A stretch of 64,000 nucleotides of DNA from Micromonospora sp. NBC_01699 (GCF_036250065.1 NZ_CP109199.1:2232001-2296000); one strand, 5' to 3'; shown: positions 21,149 to 29,809, counted from the stretch's first letter. Notes: generated from the letters alone by a model not told the origin. Numbers and translations: made by a program.

Positions 21149-22078
21149 GTGCAGTTCCACCAGTTGCGGTACTTCGTAGCGGTCGCCGAAACCCGGCATT
21201 TCACTCATGCGGCCGACAATGTCGGCATCACCCAGCCCTCGCTGAGTAAGCAAATTCACGCCCTCGAAGTCGACCTCGGCGCCCCGCTGTTCGACCGGAT
21301 CCGGGGAAACATCACCCTCACCGCCGCCGGTGAGGTCCTGCTGCCACTGGCCAAGCGCATCCTGGCCGACGTCGAAACCGCCGGGCGCGAGGTGCAGGAG
21401 CTGGTCGGCGTACGCCGGGGTCGGGTCCGGCTCGGGGCGACGCCCAGCCTGGTCACCTCGCTCGCCCCGCAGGTGCTGCGCCGGTTCCGCGACGCCCACC
21501 CGGGCGTCGACCTCTCCGTCCAGGAGGGCGGCTCCCAGGACCTCGTACGCGACCTGCTGCGCGGCGGACTCGACCTGGCGCTGATCATCCAACCGGCACC
21601 CGGACCCGACCCCGCCCTACGGGTGGAACCGATCCTGCGGGAGAGCCTGGTCGTCGCCTCCCTCGACCCGCTACCGGCGGCCAGCCCGATGGGCACCCTG
21701 CGCCTGGTCGACCTGCGCGACCAACCGCTGGTGATGTTCCGCGAGGGCTACGACCTGCGCGACGTCACCCTCGCGGCGTGCCGGGACGCCGGCTTCGAAC
21801 CGACGCTGGCGGTCGACGGCGGCGAAATGGACGCCGTGCTCAGCTTTGTCGAGGCGGGGCTGGGGGTGGCGCTGGTGCCGGGCATCGTGGTCGCCCGACG
21901 GCCCCGGATCCGGGTCACCCAGCTCGCCCCGCCCGGCGTACGGCGGACGATCGCGCTGGCCCGGCGCCGGGAGGCCGTACCGACGCACGCGGCGCGGGCA
22001 CTGCGCGGAATCCTGCTCAACTACGTCCGTACGGCCGCCGAACAGGGGGCGCTGCCGCCCGGTGTCGAGCCGCTGTAG
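21149..22078 (+). CDS. LysR-family transcriptional regulator
   Basis: A 309-aa regulator with the N-terminal winged HTH (FVAVAETRHFTHAADNVGITQPSLS) and a C-terminal inducer-binding domain. It is divergent from sdhCAB with a short spacer, the classical arrangement for a LysR regulator and its target. I choose the GTG at 21149, because TAGGCT at 21137-21142 lies exactly six bases before it (leaderless pattern); an ATG two codons earlier is the alternative. ATAG-N7-CTAT at 21130-21144 contains a T-N11-A core typical of LysR sites and overlaps this promoter. Confidence 0.88.
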   Translation: MQFHQLRYFVAVAETRHFTHAADNVGITQPSLSKQIHALEVDLGAPLFDRIRGNITLTAAGEVLLPLAKRILADVETAGREVQELVGVRRGRVRLGATPSLVTSLAPQVLRRFRDAHPGVDLSVQEGGSQDLVRDLLRGGLDLALIIQPAPGPDPALRVEPILRESLVVASLDPLPAASPMGTLRLVDLRDQPLVMFREGYDLRDVTLAACRDAGFEPTLAVDGGEMDAVLSFVEAGLGVALVPGIVVARRPRIRVTQLAPPGVRRTIALARRREAVPTHAARALRGILLNYVRTAAEQGALPPGVEPL

Positions 22079-22155
22079 GGCCCGCGATCGGCTGCCCGCC
22101 GGCCTCGTCCCGGCCGGCATCGCGGTGCTGGCCACTTGAAAGTGCCCGAGGCAGA

Positions 22156-22347
22156 ATGACCGCCTCAGGATGGGACAGGGTACGTGGCGCCGTCGTCACC
22201 ACCACGCCCGAAGACGAGTGGCGTGTCCTCGCCGAATGGACCCGGATCCTCGGACGCGTCGACGATCAGCTCCCCGTCATCCCCATCTGGTCACCGTCGG
22301 CGGTGGCGACGCCTGATCTCGACGGACACGTTCGTCTAGTGCCTTAG
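22156..22347 (+). CDS. Short hypothetical protein upstream of hicA, 63 aa
   Basis: The frame reads as a plausible soluble protein (DEWRVLAEWTRILGRVDDQLPVIPIW) with a weak GAGG-type site upstream. It may be a remnant of a larger gene. Its 3' end overlaps the first hicAB operator, and its end (VATPDLDG) is encoded by the 24-bp element that recurs after hicB. I know no family for it. Confidence 0.35.
   Translation: MTASGWDRVRGAVVTTTPEDEWRVLAEWTRILGRVDDQLPVIPIWSPSAVATPDLDGHVRLVP
22302..22325 (+). repeat. Imperfect 24-bp direct repeat, left copy
   Basis: This matches 23051-23074 at 22 of 24 positions (core GATCTCGACGG). The two copies lie on either side of hicAB, about 750 bp apart, in the same orientation and in frames that both encode a V-x-TPDLDG motif. 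Confidence 0.55.
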
Positions 22348-22372
22348 ACAACAAGCGTCTACCGCACTAGAC
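22334..22372. promoter_or_regulatory. Tandem hicAB operator: two GTCTA-N6-TAGAC dyads over a leaderless promoter
   Basis: Two 16-bp dyads, at 22334-22349 and 22357-22372, have identical GTCTA/TAGAC arms and centres 23 bp apart, about two helical turns, so a protein could bind both on one face. TAGACT at 22368-22373 is a good -10 hexamer six bases before the hicA ATG, so the second dyad covers the promoter. The likely binder is the HTH of HicB. Confidence 0.7.
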
Positions 22373-22379
22373 TTACGGC

Positions 22380-22571
22380 ATGAAGCGGGCCGACCTCCTC
22401 ACGGTGATCAGCAAGGCCGCCGCCGAGGCGGGCTGCGACTTCATTTTCGTGCGCGAAGGCGGCAGCCATACCGTCTACCGGTTCGGATCGCAGCAGTTCA
22501 CCGTGCCACGCCACAAAGAGATCAACGAGCTGACGGCGCGGGGCATCCTGCGCAACCTCGGGCTCAGGTAA
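22380..22571 (+). CDS. hicA: HicA-family mRNA interferase toxin
   Basis: A 63-aa toxin of the HicA family (dsRBD-like fold), which cuts mRNA until bound by HicB. The family signature is clear: an N-terminal helix MKRADLLTVISKAAAEAGC, then VREGGSHTVYRF with the catalytic His30, and VPRHKEINELTARGILRNL at the C-terminus. The length is normal. It precedes the antitoxin by 14 bases, the usual hicA-first order, and appears to be expressed from a leaderless promoter inside a dyad operator. Confidence 0.92.
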   Translation: MKRADLLTVISKAAAEAGCDFIFVREGGSHTVYRFGSQQFTVPRHKEINELTARGILRNLGLR

Positions 22572-22585
22572 GGGGGGACCAGTCG

Positions 22586-23023
22586 ATGGCTACATACACC
22601 GCCACCTGCACGCGGACGGACAACTGGTGGGCGATCACCGTTGCCGAACTGCCGGGTGTCTTTTCGCAGGCGCGCAGGCTAGACCAGGTGGAAGCGATGG
22701 CCCGAGACGCCATCGCAGCGCTCCTTGACGTGTCTCCCGAGAGCTTCGACATCGAGGTGCGGCCGGAGGTGCCCGGCGAGGTGAACGCAGCGCGTCGGGC
22801 ACGCGCCAGGCTGGTCGAAGCTGAGCGGTCGGCCGAGGAGGCCACCGTCGAGGCGGCTCGGAAGTTGCTCGCGGAGGGGTACACGGTGCGCGACGCCGGC
22901 AAATTACTCGGCATTTCGCCGCAGCGGGTCTCTCAGCTGACCGCCTCGAAAACGAAGCTACGCAAGGTCGGGCAACGTGGTGGCAAGCCAGCCACAGGAT
23001 CCGGGCGGACGGCTGCCGCCTGA
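22586..23023 (+). CDS. hicB: HicB-family antitoxin with C-terminal HTH
   Basis: A 145-aa antitoxin. The N-terminal HicB partial RNase H-like domain (ATCTRTDNWWAITVAELPGVFSQARRLDQ) neutralises HicA. The middle is a charged helical linker, and the C-terminal region (GYTVRDAGKLLGISPQRVSQL) is an HTH that should bind the operator dyads upstream. The gene has GGGGGA upstream of the ATG and follows hicA closely. Confidence 0.9.
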   Translation: MATYTATCTRTDNWWAITVAELPGVFSQARRLDQVEAMARDAIAALLDVSPESFDIEVRPEVPGEVNAARRARARLVEAERSAEEATVEAARKLLAEGYTVRDAGKLLGISPQRVSQLTASKTKLRKVGQRGGKPATGSGRTAAA

Positions 23024-23050
23024 GTACGTCGGACCGGGCCGCCCTCCTGT

Positions 23051-23074
23051 GGTGGTGACGCCGGATCTCGACGG
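23051..23074 (+). repeat. Imperfect 24-bp direct repeat, right copy
   Basis: Second copy of the element at 22302-22325, 28 bp after the hicB stop. Together the copies bracket the toxin-antitoxin module and could mark its insertion or an old duplication. Confidence 0.55.
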
Positions 23075-23115
23075 GTTGTCCCGTTCCGATCCGGCGTCAC
23101 AATCACGGAGGTACG

Positions 23116-26100
23116 TCAGGTGACGGTGATGACCACCTGGGCTGAGGTGGTGGCGCCGCTGCTGTCGGTCACCGTCAGACGGGCGGTGTAGCTGCCCTTG
23201 CGGGTGAAGGTGTGACTGGCGTTGGCGGTGTGTACGACCGCGGCGTTGTTGCCGAAGTCCCACGAGTAGTCGGTGATGGTGCGGCCGGGCGCGACAACCG
23301 CGGTACCGGTGAACGCGACCGTCCGGGGTGCCGTGCCACTCGTCGGGGTGGCGGTGATGCTCACCGTCGTACCGCTCTCCTGTTTGACGCCGGTGCCGTT
23401 GAACCGCAACCAGTCCACGGCCATCAGGTCCGGTGTGCCGCCCACCTGCGCCGGGTTGACGAAGACGGCGTAGAGGGTGATGGTCCCGCCGGGGTTGGTC
23501 AGGTTGGCGGTGGGGGAGATGACGTTGTCCCAGCCGCCGGTGCTCGGGACGGCGACGGTGCCGAGCACCGGCCCGGTCGGTGAGCCGGACCGGAACTCGA
23601 TCGTCCCGCCGCTGCTGCCGGAGCTGGCCCCGACGGTCACCGAGTTGATCCCCTGGAGGTTCACCGGCCCGAAGTTGACCCACTCGTTGTGGTCGACGTC
23701 GCCGAGGCGCTTGCCGGCCTTGGCTGTCGCCCGGTCGAGCACCTGGATGCCGGCGTGGGCGCCGTCGAAGTGCTCGATCTCCTTCGGCTTCACCTGCAAC
23801 TCGACCAGGGTCGAGCCGACCAGTGCCGGCACCCCACCGGTCGCGCCGCCGTCGGTGTACTGGGCGGTGAGCAGGGTGAACAGGTTCTGGCCCGGTCCGT
23901 GCCCGTCACCGGCGCTGCTGTCGGTGACCGCCACCCCGGAGCAGCCGGTGTAGTTGTCCAGCGGGTGGGCGTGCGAGTCGTGGCCGAGCTGGGTCTGCAC
24001 GATCACCCGCGAGCAGTCGATCGTGCCCTCCTCCGGGTCGGTGACCGTCACCGTGTACGGCACCCGGTCGCCGAACTCGAAGAAGCCGCCGTTCGGCACG
24101 CTCAGGGTGACCACCGGCCGGGTGTTGCCGGCGATGACCTCGGTGGTCGCCACCGCGCTCTGCCCACCCGTTCCGGTCACCGTCAGCCGGGCGGTGAACC
24201 GGCCCCGCGCGGTGTACGTGTACGTCGGGTTCGCGGCGGTGGAGTCGGTGCTGCCGTTGCCGTCGAAGTCCCAGGCATAGCTGATCGGCGCCCCGTCGCC
24301 GGAGGCCGAACCGGCGCTGGAGAACGTCACGGCCAGCGGCGTGGGCCCGCTGTCCCGGTTGGCGCTCGCCTTCGCCACCGGTGGGCGGCCGGTGGCCACG
24401 TAGTCGATCCGGTAGATGCCGGCGCCCTCGTTGGTGCCGCCCCGACCGCTGCCGGTGCCGGCACCGAAGTCGATCACGTAGAGCGAACCGTCGGGCCCGA
24501 ACTCGGCGTCGAACGGCTGGATCCAGGAGAAGTCACCGAGTACGCCGTTGATCGACTGGAGGTCACCGACGGCGGTTGGCCCGAACCGGGCGTTGGTGAA
24601 TGTCTGCGCGGTGCTGTGGATGGAGAGCGTCTTGAACCACTTGCGGGTCAGCTCGTAGACGATCCACTTGCCCTCGTAGTACTGCGGGAACTTGGTCGTC
24701 CGGGTGTTGGCCGGGTCGAAGTCGTACGACGGGCCGCCCATTGGGCCACCGCCGCCGGTGCCGACCTCGGGGAACTGCGTGGACGCGCCGTAGCCGTACC
24801 AGACCAGCGCGGAACGGGCGGCGGGCAGGTTGGTCAGGCCGGTGTTGTTCGGCGAGTTGTTGACCAGCGCCCCGCAGTTGAACTTCGCCCCGGAGGTCGA
24901 GGTCGCGAAGTTGTAGTCGTTGTACGGGATGTTGTTGCCGACGCAGTACGGCCAGCCGTAGTTGCCGGCGGTGGTGATCCGGTTGAACTCGACGATTCCG
25001 TCCGGTCCCCGGTTCGGGTTGGCCGCGGTGGCGTCCGGTCCGTAGTCGGCGACCAGCACAGCATTGGTGATCGGGTCGACGGTGATCCGGAACGGGTTGC
25101 GCATGCCCATCGCGTAGATCTCCGAGCGGGTCAACGCGGTGCCGGGGGCGAACAGGTTGCCGGTCGGCACGGTGTATGTACCGTCGGTCTGCGGCCTGAT
25201 CCGCAGGATCTTGCCACGCAGGTCGTTGGTGTTGCCGGAGGTGGCCTGCGCGTCCCAGGCCCGGCGGCCGGGGCGCTCGTCGATCGGGGCGAAGCCGCTG
25301 GAGTCGAACGGGTCGGTGTTGTCGCCGATGGCCGCGTACAGGTTGCCCTGTTTGTCCATTGCCAGCGAGCCGCCCATGTGCGAGTTGGCCCGGCCCTCAC
25401 CCCGGTAGGTGGGGATGGTGAGCAGCCGTTTCTCGCTGGTCAGCGCGATCGAGTTGCCGGTGACCGTGAACCGGGACAGATTGAGCTGGTTGAGCGTCTT
25501 GTCCGACCACAGTAGATAGATCCAGTTGTTGGTGGCGAAGTTGTTGTCCAGGGTCATGCCGATCAACCCGTCGGACTGGCTGGTCTGGGCCGGGGTGTAG
25601 GCGAAGTCGACCAGGGTGGTGACGCCGAGCGTGCTCTGGTTGATCACCTTCACCGCGCCGGTGCGCTGGATGTAGAAGACCCGCCGGTCGGCCGCCACGG
25701 CCAGTTCGAACGGGTCGGCCAGGTCGGCGCTGACCAGCGGGACCTTCTGGAAGTTGCTGCTCTTGGTGGCGGCGCAGTCGCCGGGGATCGCGCCGGCCGC
25801 CCATTCGATGCCACCGCGCAGGTGGTTGAGGAAGTACGGTTCGCTGAACGACGACGAGGCGTGCCCGCCGGCGGTGTACCAGGATCGACCGCCGTCATAG
25901 TTCTGGCACCAGGAATAGGCGTGGTCGACGCCTTCGTCCAGGCCGTTGATCCCGTCGCGGACCTTGATCTGGGCGAGGGTGTGCACCTTGTTCGTGGGGT
26001 TGGTCTTCCAGTTGTACCATTCCTCGCTGCGTTCCCAGAGTTCCGGCAGGCCCTGGGTGGACGGGTGGGCCTTGTCCAACACCTTGATCCGGCCGGGGAA

Positions 26101-26565
26101 GACGCCACCGGTGGAGCCGAAGTCCGGGTGGTAGTCGAAGATGGTGCCGACCAGGCCCTCGTACCAGACCCAGTCGCGCTCGCTGGCGGTCGCCGCGTGC
26201 AGCCCGACCCAGCCGCCGCCGGAGCGGACGAAGTTCTGGAAGGCGGTGCGCTGGGCCGCGTTGAGCAGGTCACCGGCGGCCGGGGTGGAGTTGGTGTTGT
26301 TGAACACCAGGGCGTCGAACCGGGCCAGGTTGGCGTCGGTGAACGCCGCCGCGTCGGTGGTCGCCTCGACCTCGAAGTCGTGGGTGAGACCGAGCTGTTG
26401 GATCGCGGCGACGCCGGCCGGGATCGAGTCGTGGTAGAAGTTCGTCGTCTTCGAGAAGACCAGTACCCGGAACCGGGCCGCTGCCGATGCGGGAGCCGGG
26501 GCAATGGTCAGGACGAGGGCGGTGATCGCGAGCAGGGCGATCGGGATGGATCGTAAGCGTCTCAT
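23116..26565 (-). CDS. Secreted ThuA - PQQ sugar dehydrogenase - PKD - CBM6-like protein
   Basis: A 1149-aa secreted protein. A signal peptide (IALLAITALVLTIAPAPASA) precedes a ThuA-like/trehalose-utilisation domain (about 31-275, FRVLVFSKTTNFYHDS and GGWVGLHAATASE). A glucose/sorbosone dehydrogenase-type beta-propeller follows (about 290-725), with DGLIGMTLDNNF and ADYGPDA. Then come a PKD domain (ISYAWDFDGNGS, about 730-815), a CBM6-like carbohydrate-binding module (GDVDHNEWVNFG, DWLRFNGTG, about 928-1055) and a terminal PKD domain. It probably oxidises or binds sugars on extracellular polysaccharide. The ATG at 26565 has GGGAG upstream, and a LacI-type palindrome lies 31 bp before it. Confidence 0.9.
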   Translation of the reverse strand: MRRLRSIPIALLAITALVLTIAPAPASAAARFRVLVFSKTTNFYHDSIPAGVAAIQQLGLTHDFEVEATTDAAAFTDANLARFDALVFNNTNSTPAAGDLLNAAQRTAFQNFVRSGGGWVGLHAATASERDWVWYEGLVGTIFDYHPDFGSTGGVFPGRIKVLDKAHPSTQGLPELWERSEEWYNWKTNPTNKVHTLAQIKVRDGINGLDEGVDHAYSWCQNYDGGRSWYTAGGHASSSFSEPYFLNHLRGGIEWAAGAIPGDCAATKSSNFQKVPLVSADLADPFELAVAADRRVFYIQRTGAVKVINQSTLGVTTLVDFAYTPAQTSQSDGLIGMTLDNNFATNNWIYLLWSDKTLNQLNLSRFTVTGNSIALTSEKRLLTIPTYRGEGRANSHMGGSLAMDKQGNLYAAIGDNTDPFDSSGFAPIDERPGRRAWDAQATSGNTNDLRGKILRIRPQTDGTYTVPTGNLFAPGTALTRSEIYAMGMRNPFRITVDPITNAVLVADYGPDATAANPNRGPDGIVEFNRITTAGNYGWPYCVGNNIPYNDYNFATSTSGAKFNCGALVNNSPNNTGLTNLPAARSALVWYGYGASTQFPEVGTGGGGPMGGPSYDFDPANTRTTKFPQYYEGKWIVYELTRKWFKTLSIHSTAQTFTNARFGPTAVGDLQSINGVLGDFSWIQPFDAEFGPDGSLYVIDFGAGTGSGRGGTNEGAGIYRIDYVATGRPPVAKASANRDSGPTPLAVTFSSAGSASGDGAPISYAWDFDGNGSTDSTAANPTYTYTARGRFTARLTVTGTGGQSAVATTEVIAGNTRPVVTLSVPNGGFFEFGDRVPYTVTVTDPEEGTIDCSRVIVQTQLGHDSHAHPLDNYTGCSGVAVTDSSAGDGHGPGQNLFTLLTAQYTDGGATGGVPALVGSTLVELQVKPKEIEHFDGAHAGIQVLDRATAKAGKRLGDVDHNEWVNFGPVNLQGINSVTVGASSGSSGGTIEFRSGSPTGPVLGTVAVPSTGGWDNVISPTANLTNPGGTITLYAVFVNPAQVGGTPDLMAVDWLRFNGTGVKQESGTTVSITATPTSGTAPRTVAFTGTAVVAPGRTITDYSWDFGNNAAVVHTANASHTFTRKGSYTARLTVTDSSGATTSAQVVITVT

Positions 26566-26596
26566 GCAGGCGCTCCCGGTAATAGGGACGGATAAT

Positions 26597-26610
26597 GGAA
26601 AGCGCTTTCC
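26597..26610. promoter_or_regulatory. LacI-type operator GGAAAGCGCTTTCC (perfect)
   Basis: A 14-bp perfect palindrome 31 bp upstream of the ThuA/PQQ gene. It matches the AAGCGCTT core bound by LacI-family sugar regulators. Three close variants occur at 30824-30837, 30867-30880 and 32836-32849. Confidence 0.7.
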
Positions 26611-26740
26611 TGCCGCCGACGGATCAAGCCTACGTAACCAATCCGAAATGGTCAATGTGTGAAGGTCCGGATCCCGGTGCGGGCGTTTTCGCGTACCGGC
26701 AAAGAATCGGGATAGCCTTTTCTGGCATAGCCGTAATCGA

Positions 26741-27946
26741 TCATGTTGGTCGGGGTCGGCCGGCACCCACGTGCACCGCCGTGGCCAGGGCCGCGAGCGC
26801 CAGTCCGGTGACCGCCGCGACGGTCAGCCCGGCGGCGGTCAGCGCGGTCGCCACCAGGCCCGCCGGCAGCCAGGTCCAGACCGGCACGATCCTGGCCGGA
26901 TGCCCGCGCCGGCGCCGCCACGCCTCGGTCGCCATCGGCACGATCAGCGGCGGCAACGTCGCGGCGAGCACCGCCAGCCAGGGCAGCAGCAACCGGTCGA
27001 ACCGGGCCGCGGCAAGCACCGCGCCGGGCACCGCGACGATCAACATCCCGGCCGTGGGGGAGAGCGCCGGCCAGCCGCCACGCAGCGCCAGGGCCCCGGA
27101 GTACGTCGTGGTCAGCGCCGGTGCGAACACCGCCGCGGTGACGAACAGATTGCCGTACGCGGCCAGCCCGGTGCTGCCGGCCAGCACCGCCACCACGTCG
27201 GTCGAGCCGGTGCGCAGCCACACCCCCGCCCCGGCCACGCCGACCGCCACCGCCGGCGCCACCAGCAGCAGCACGCACCAGCCCAGGTCACGCCGGCTGG
27301 CCAGCCCCCGGCTGAAGTCCGGGGCGCGCAGGGCGAACACGGAGACGTACCCGGTCATGGCGGCGATGTCGGCGGCGGTCGCCCAGCCGCCCGGATCCAG
27401 GGTGACCGGCGCGGACGTCGGCGGCAGTTGGGCCACACAGAGCGCGACCAGGCCGAGTGCCGCCAGCGTGGTGGCCACCGCTATCCGGTTGCCGAGCCGG
27501 GGCGAGGCGTACGACACCGCCAGCACCGCCCCGGCCAGCAGCAGCGCCCCGACCGGGCCGGGCAGCCGCAGCACCGTGGCCAGCGACGCCCCGCCCAGCC
27601 CGACGTTGAAGCCGAACCAGCCGATCATGGCGACGCCGAGCACCACGCTCAGTACGGCCCGCCCGGCCGCCGGCAGGTAACGCGGCGCCACCTCGGTCAG
27701 CGTGCCGCCGTCGCCGTACGGTGGCCGGACCCCGAGCGCGCCCTGCCCGAACAGCAGCAGCGCCATCAGTGCCGCCCCACCCACCAACGCCAGTACGGGC
27801 ACCGCCCCGTGGTGCCGGTCGGCCATGCCCGCGCCCAGGATCAGGGCGGCCGGCGCGGCGCCCAGGCCGAGCCAGGCCCCGGCGGCGGCGGTCCACCGAC
27901 GGGGCTGGTCGAGTCGGGCGGACTGCCCGCCCAGCGGGGCGATCAG
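26741..27946 (-). CDS. Purine/cytosine (NCS1)-type permease, probable CTG start
   Basis: An integral membrane protein of about 401 aa with some 11-12 hydrophobic segments. Sequence such as SARLDQPRRWTAAAGAWLGLG at the N-terminus and FGQGALGVRPPYGDGG suggests the NCS1 purine/cytosine/HMP transporter family, though weakly. It closes the minus-strand ABC operon. No ATG, GTG or TTG fits before the first helix. A CTG at 27946 would overlap the ABC ATPase stop by four bases (CTGA), in line with translational coupling. The next in-frame ATG would remove the first membrane segment. Confidence 0.65.
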   Translation of the reverse strand: MIAPLGGQSARLDQPRRWTAAAGAWLGLGAAPAALILGAGMADRHHGAVPVLALVGGAALMALLLFGQGALGVRPPYGDGGTLTEVAPRYLPAAGRAVLSVVLGVAMIGWFGFNVGLGGASLATVLRLPGPVGALLLAGAVLAVSYASPRLGNRIAVATTLAALGLVALCVAQLPPTSAPVTLDPGGWATAADIAAMTGYVSVFALRAPDFSRGLASRRDLGWCVLLLVAPAVAVGVAGAGVWLRTGSTDVVAVLAGSTGLAAYGNLFVTAAVFAPALTTTYSGALALRGGWPALSPTAGMLIVAVPGAVLAAARFDRLLLPWLAVLAATLPPLIVPMATEAWRRRRGHPARIVPVWTWLPAGLVATALTAAGLTVAAVTGLALAALATAVHVGAGRPRPT

Positions 27947-28740
27947 TGGTTGGCTCCCGCCCCCAGCAGTTCCCGGATCTCGGTCGACAACCGGTCGAAG
28001 CGCGGGTCGGACATCACCGCCGCGTAGTTGCGTTCGGCCGGCAGGTCGACCGGCAGCGTACGGACGATCCGGCCCGGTCGGGGACTCATCACCTCGACCC
28101 GGGTGCCGAGGAAGACCGCCTCGGCGATCGAGTGGGTGACCAGCAGGATGGTGGTGCCGGTCTCCCGCCAGATCCGGTTCAGCTCGGTGTTGAGCTGCTC
28201 GCGGGTCAGCGCGTCGAGCGCCCCGAACGGTTCGTCCATCAGCAGCACCCTGGGCTGGTGCAGCAGCGCCCGACAGAGCGCCACCCGTTGCTGCATGCCG
28301 CCGGAGAGTTCGTGCGGCAGCGCGTCCTCGAAGCCGGTCAGGCCGGTCAGCTCGATCAACTCGTCGGCCCGGCGGGCGGACTGCCGGCGGTCCAGCCCGC
28401 GCATCTCGGCCTGGAGCAGGATGTTGCGGCGGGCGCCGCGCCACTCCAGCAGGGCCGCCCGCTGGAACACGAAGCCGATGTCCCGCTGCGGCTTGGTCAC
28501 CGGTCGGCCGAGCAGCGACACCGAGCCGCTGGTCGGCCGGACCAACCCGGCCACGATCTTGAGCAGGGTGGACTTGCCGCAGCCGGACGGGCCGACGATG
28601 GTGACGAACTCACCCGGTTCCGCCCGCAGGGTCACGTCCTCGACCGCGGTGGTCTGCGACCGCTTCGACCGGAACCGTACGGTCAGCCCGGTCAGTTCGA
28701 CCGCGGTGCCGGTGGCGGTGGTGCTCGGGGCGCTGGTCAT
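27943..28740 (-). CDS. ABC transporter ATP-binding protein (SsuB/TauB/ThiZ type)
   Basis: A 265-aa nucleotide-binding subunit of an importer in the nitrate/sulfonate/taurine/HMP family. Walker A is GPSGCGKSTLL, the signature LSGGMQQRVALCRAL, and Walker B VLLMDEPFGALD; the H-loop is in LLVTHSIAEAV. It starts seven bases after the substrate-binding protein gene. Its partners are the membrane protein and lipoprotein upstream. Confidence 0.93.
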   Translation of the reverse strand: MTSAPSTTATGTAVELTGLTVRFRSKRSQTTAVEDVTLRAEPGEFVTIVGPSGCGKSTLLKIVAGLVRPTSGSVSLLGRPVTKPQRDIGFVFQRAALLEWRGARRNILLQAEMRGLDRRQSARRADELIELTGLTGFEDALPHELSGGMQQRVALCRALLHQPRVLLMDEPFGALDALTREQLNTELNRIWRETGTTILLVTHSIAEAVFLGTRVEVMSPRPGRIVRTLPVDLPAERNYAAVMSDPRFDRLSTEIRELLGAGANH

Positions 28741-28747
28741 CGGTGAC

Positions 28748-29749
28748 TCATCCCTGGCTGGTGTAGCCGCTGTCCCAGTACTTCTCCGGTGCCCCGGCGT
28801 CCTTGAGTTCGGCGTACCGGGTCATCAGGTCGATCGTCTCGGTCCACTTGGCCGGCGGGTTCACCCCCGGCGCGCCGCCGGTCAGTTCCAGCAGCGGTAC
28901 GGCCAACGTCAACTGCTTGACCAGTACGTCCTTGGCCGGCTCGTTCTCCGCAAGCTCCACCATCGCGTCGGTGGCCGCCGGGATGTCCTTCGCCGATTCG
29001 GCCCACGACTTCTGGGTGGCCCGGACGAACGCCCTGACCAGCTCCGGGTCCTTGCTCAGGGTGGCGTCGTTGACCACCACGCCGGTGCCGAGCATGTTCA
29101 TGCCCCAGTCGGCGTAGAGCAGGTAGTCGACCTTCTTGCCGGTCTTCGCCTCGATCGTCGGGGCCTGGTCGTGGAAGAAGCCCTGGATCGCGTCGACTCG
29201 GCCCTCGGCCAGCGCCGCTACCTTGCCGGCGGCATCCAGGTTGACCACCTTGACGTCGCTGTCGGACAGCCCGTTCGCCTTGAGCCAGGCCGGGAAGGTG
29301 GCGTAGATCGCGTCGCCCGGGGTGCCGCCGACGGTCTTGCCCTTCAGGTCGGCCGGCTTGCTGATGCCCTTGTCGGCGAGGAACTCGATCGAGGTCGGTC
29401 CCTTCTGGAGGAACACCCCGACGCTCTTCACCTTCATCCCGGTGGCGATCGCCTTGAGCAGCGGCGGGGTGTCGGCCCAGCCGAAGTCGGTCTGCTGCTG
29501 GGCGACCGCCTGGATGGTCTTGCCCGAGCCGCCGCCGGGCTTGATCTCCAGCTCGATGCCCTCGGCCTCGTAGAAGCCGTTCTTGAGGCCGTAGTAGAAC
29601 GGCGCGTGCTCGCCGTACGGGACCCAGTTCAGGGTGAGCGTGACCTGCTTGCGGCCGTCGGCGGTGGTGGGCTGTCCGTCGGAGCCGCCGCAGGCGGCTA
29701 CCGATCCGAGCAGCAGGAACGCGGCGGCGGTGAACGCGAGACGTCTCAT
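28748..29749 (-). CDS. NMT1/ThiY-like ABC transporter substrate-binding lipoprotein
   Basis: A 333-aa periplasmic-binding-type lipoprotein. The signal LAFTAAAFLLLGSVAAC ends in a lipobox with the Cys at LLGSVAACGG. The mature part opens with LTLNWVPYGEHAPFYYGLKNGFYEAEGIEL, typical of the NMT1/THI5-like (SBP type 2) group that binds pyrimidines, sulfonates or related small molecules. The Gly-rich GGGSGKT and EGRVDAIQGFFHDQAP also fit. With the purine/pyrimidine-type permease nearby, a thiamine-precursor role is possible (inference). AGGAGG precedes the ATG. Confidence 0.88.
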   Translation of the reverse strand: MRRLAFTAAAFLLLGSVAACGGSDGQPTTADGRKQVTLTLNWVPYGEHAPFYYGLKNGFYEAEGIELEIKPGGGSGKTIQAVAQQQTDFGWADTPPLLKAIATGMKVKSVGVFLQKGPTSIEFLADKGISKPADLKGKTVGGTPGDAIYATFPAWLKANGLSDSDVKVVNLDAAGKVAALAEGRVDAIQGFFHDQAPTIEAKTGKKVDYLLYADWGMNMLGTGVVVNDATLSKDPELVRAFVRATQKSWAESAKDIPAATDAMVELAENEPAKDVLVKQLTLAVPLLELTGGAPGVNPPAKWTETIDLMTRYAELKDAGAPEKYWDSGYTSQG

Positions 29750-29809
29750 GGTGGTGCGCCTCCTGTACGGGTGGCGGGACGGTGTGGTGGGTGAATCCGT
29801 GGGCCGGGA

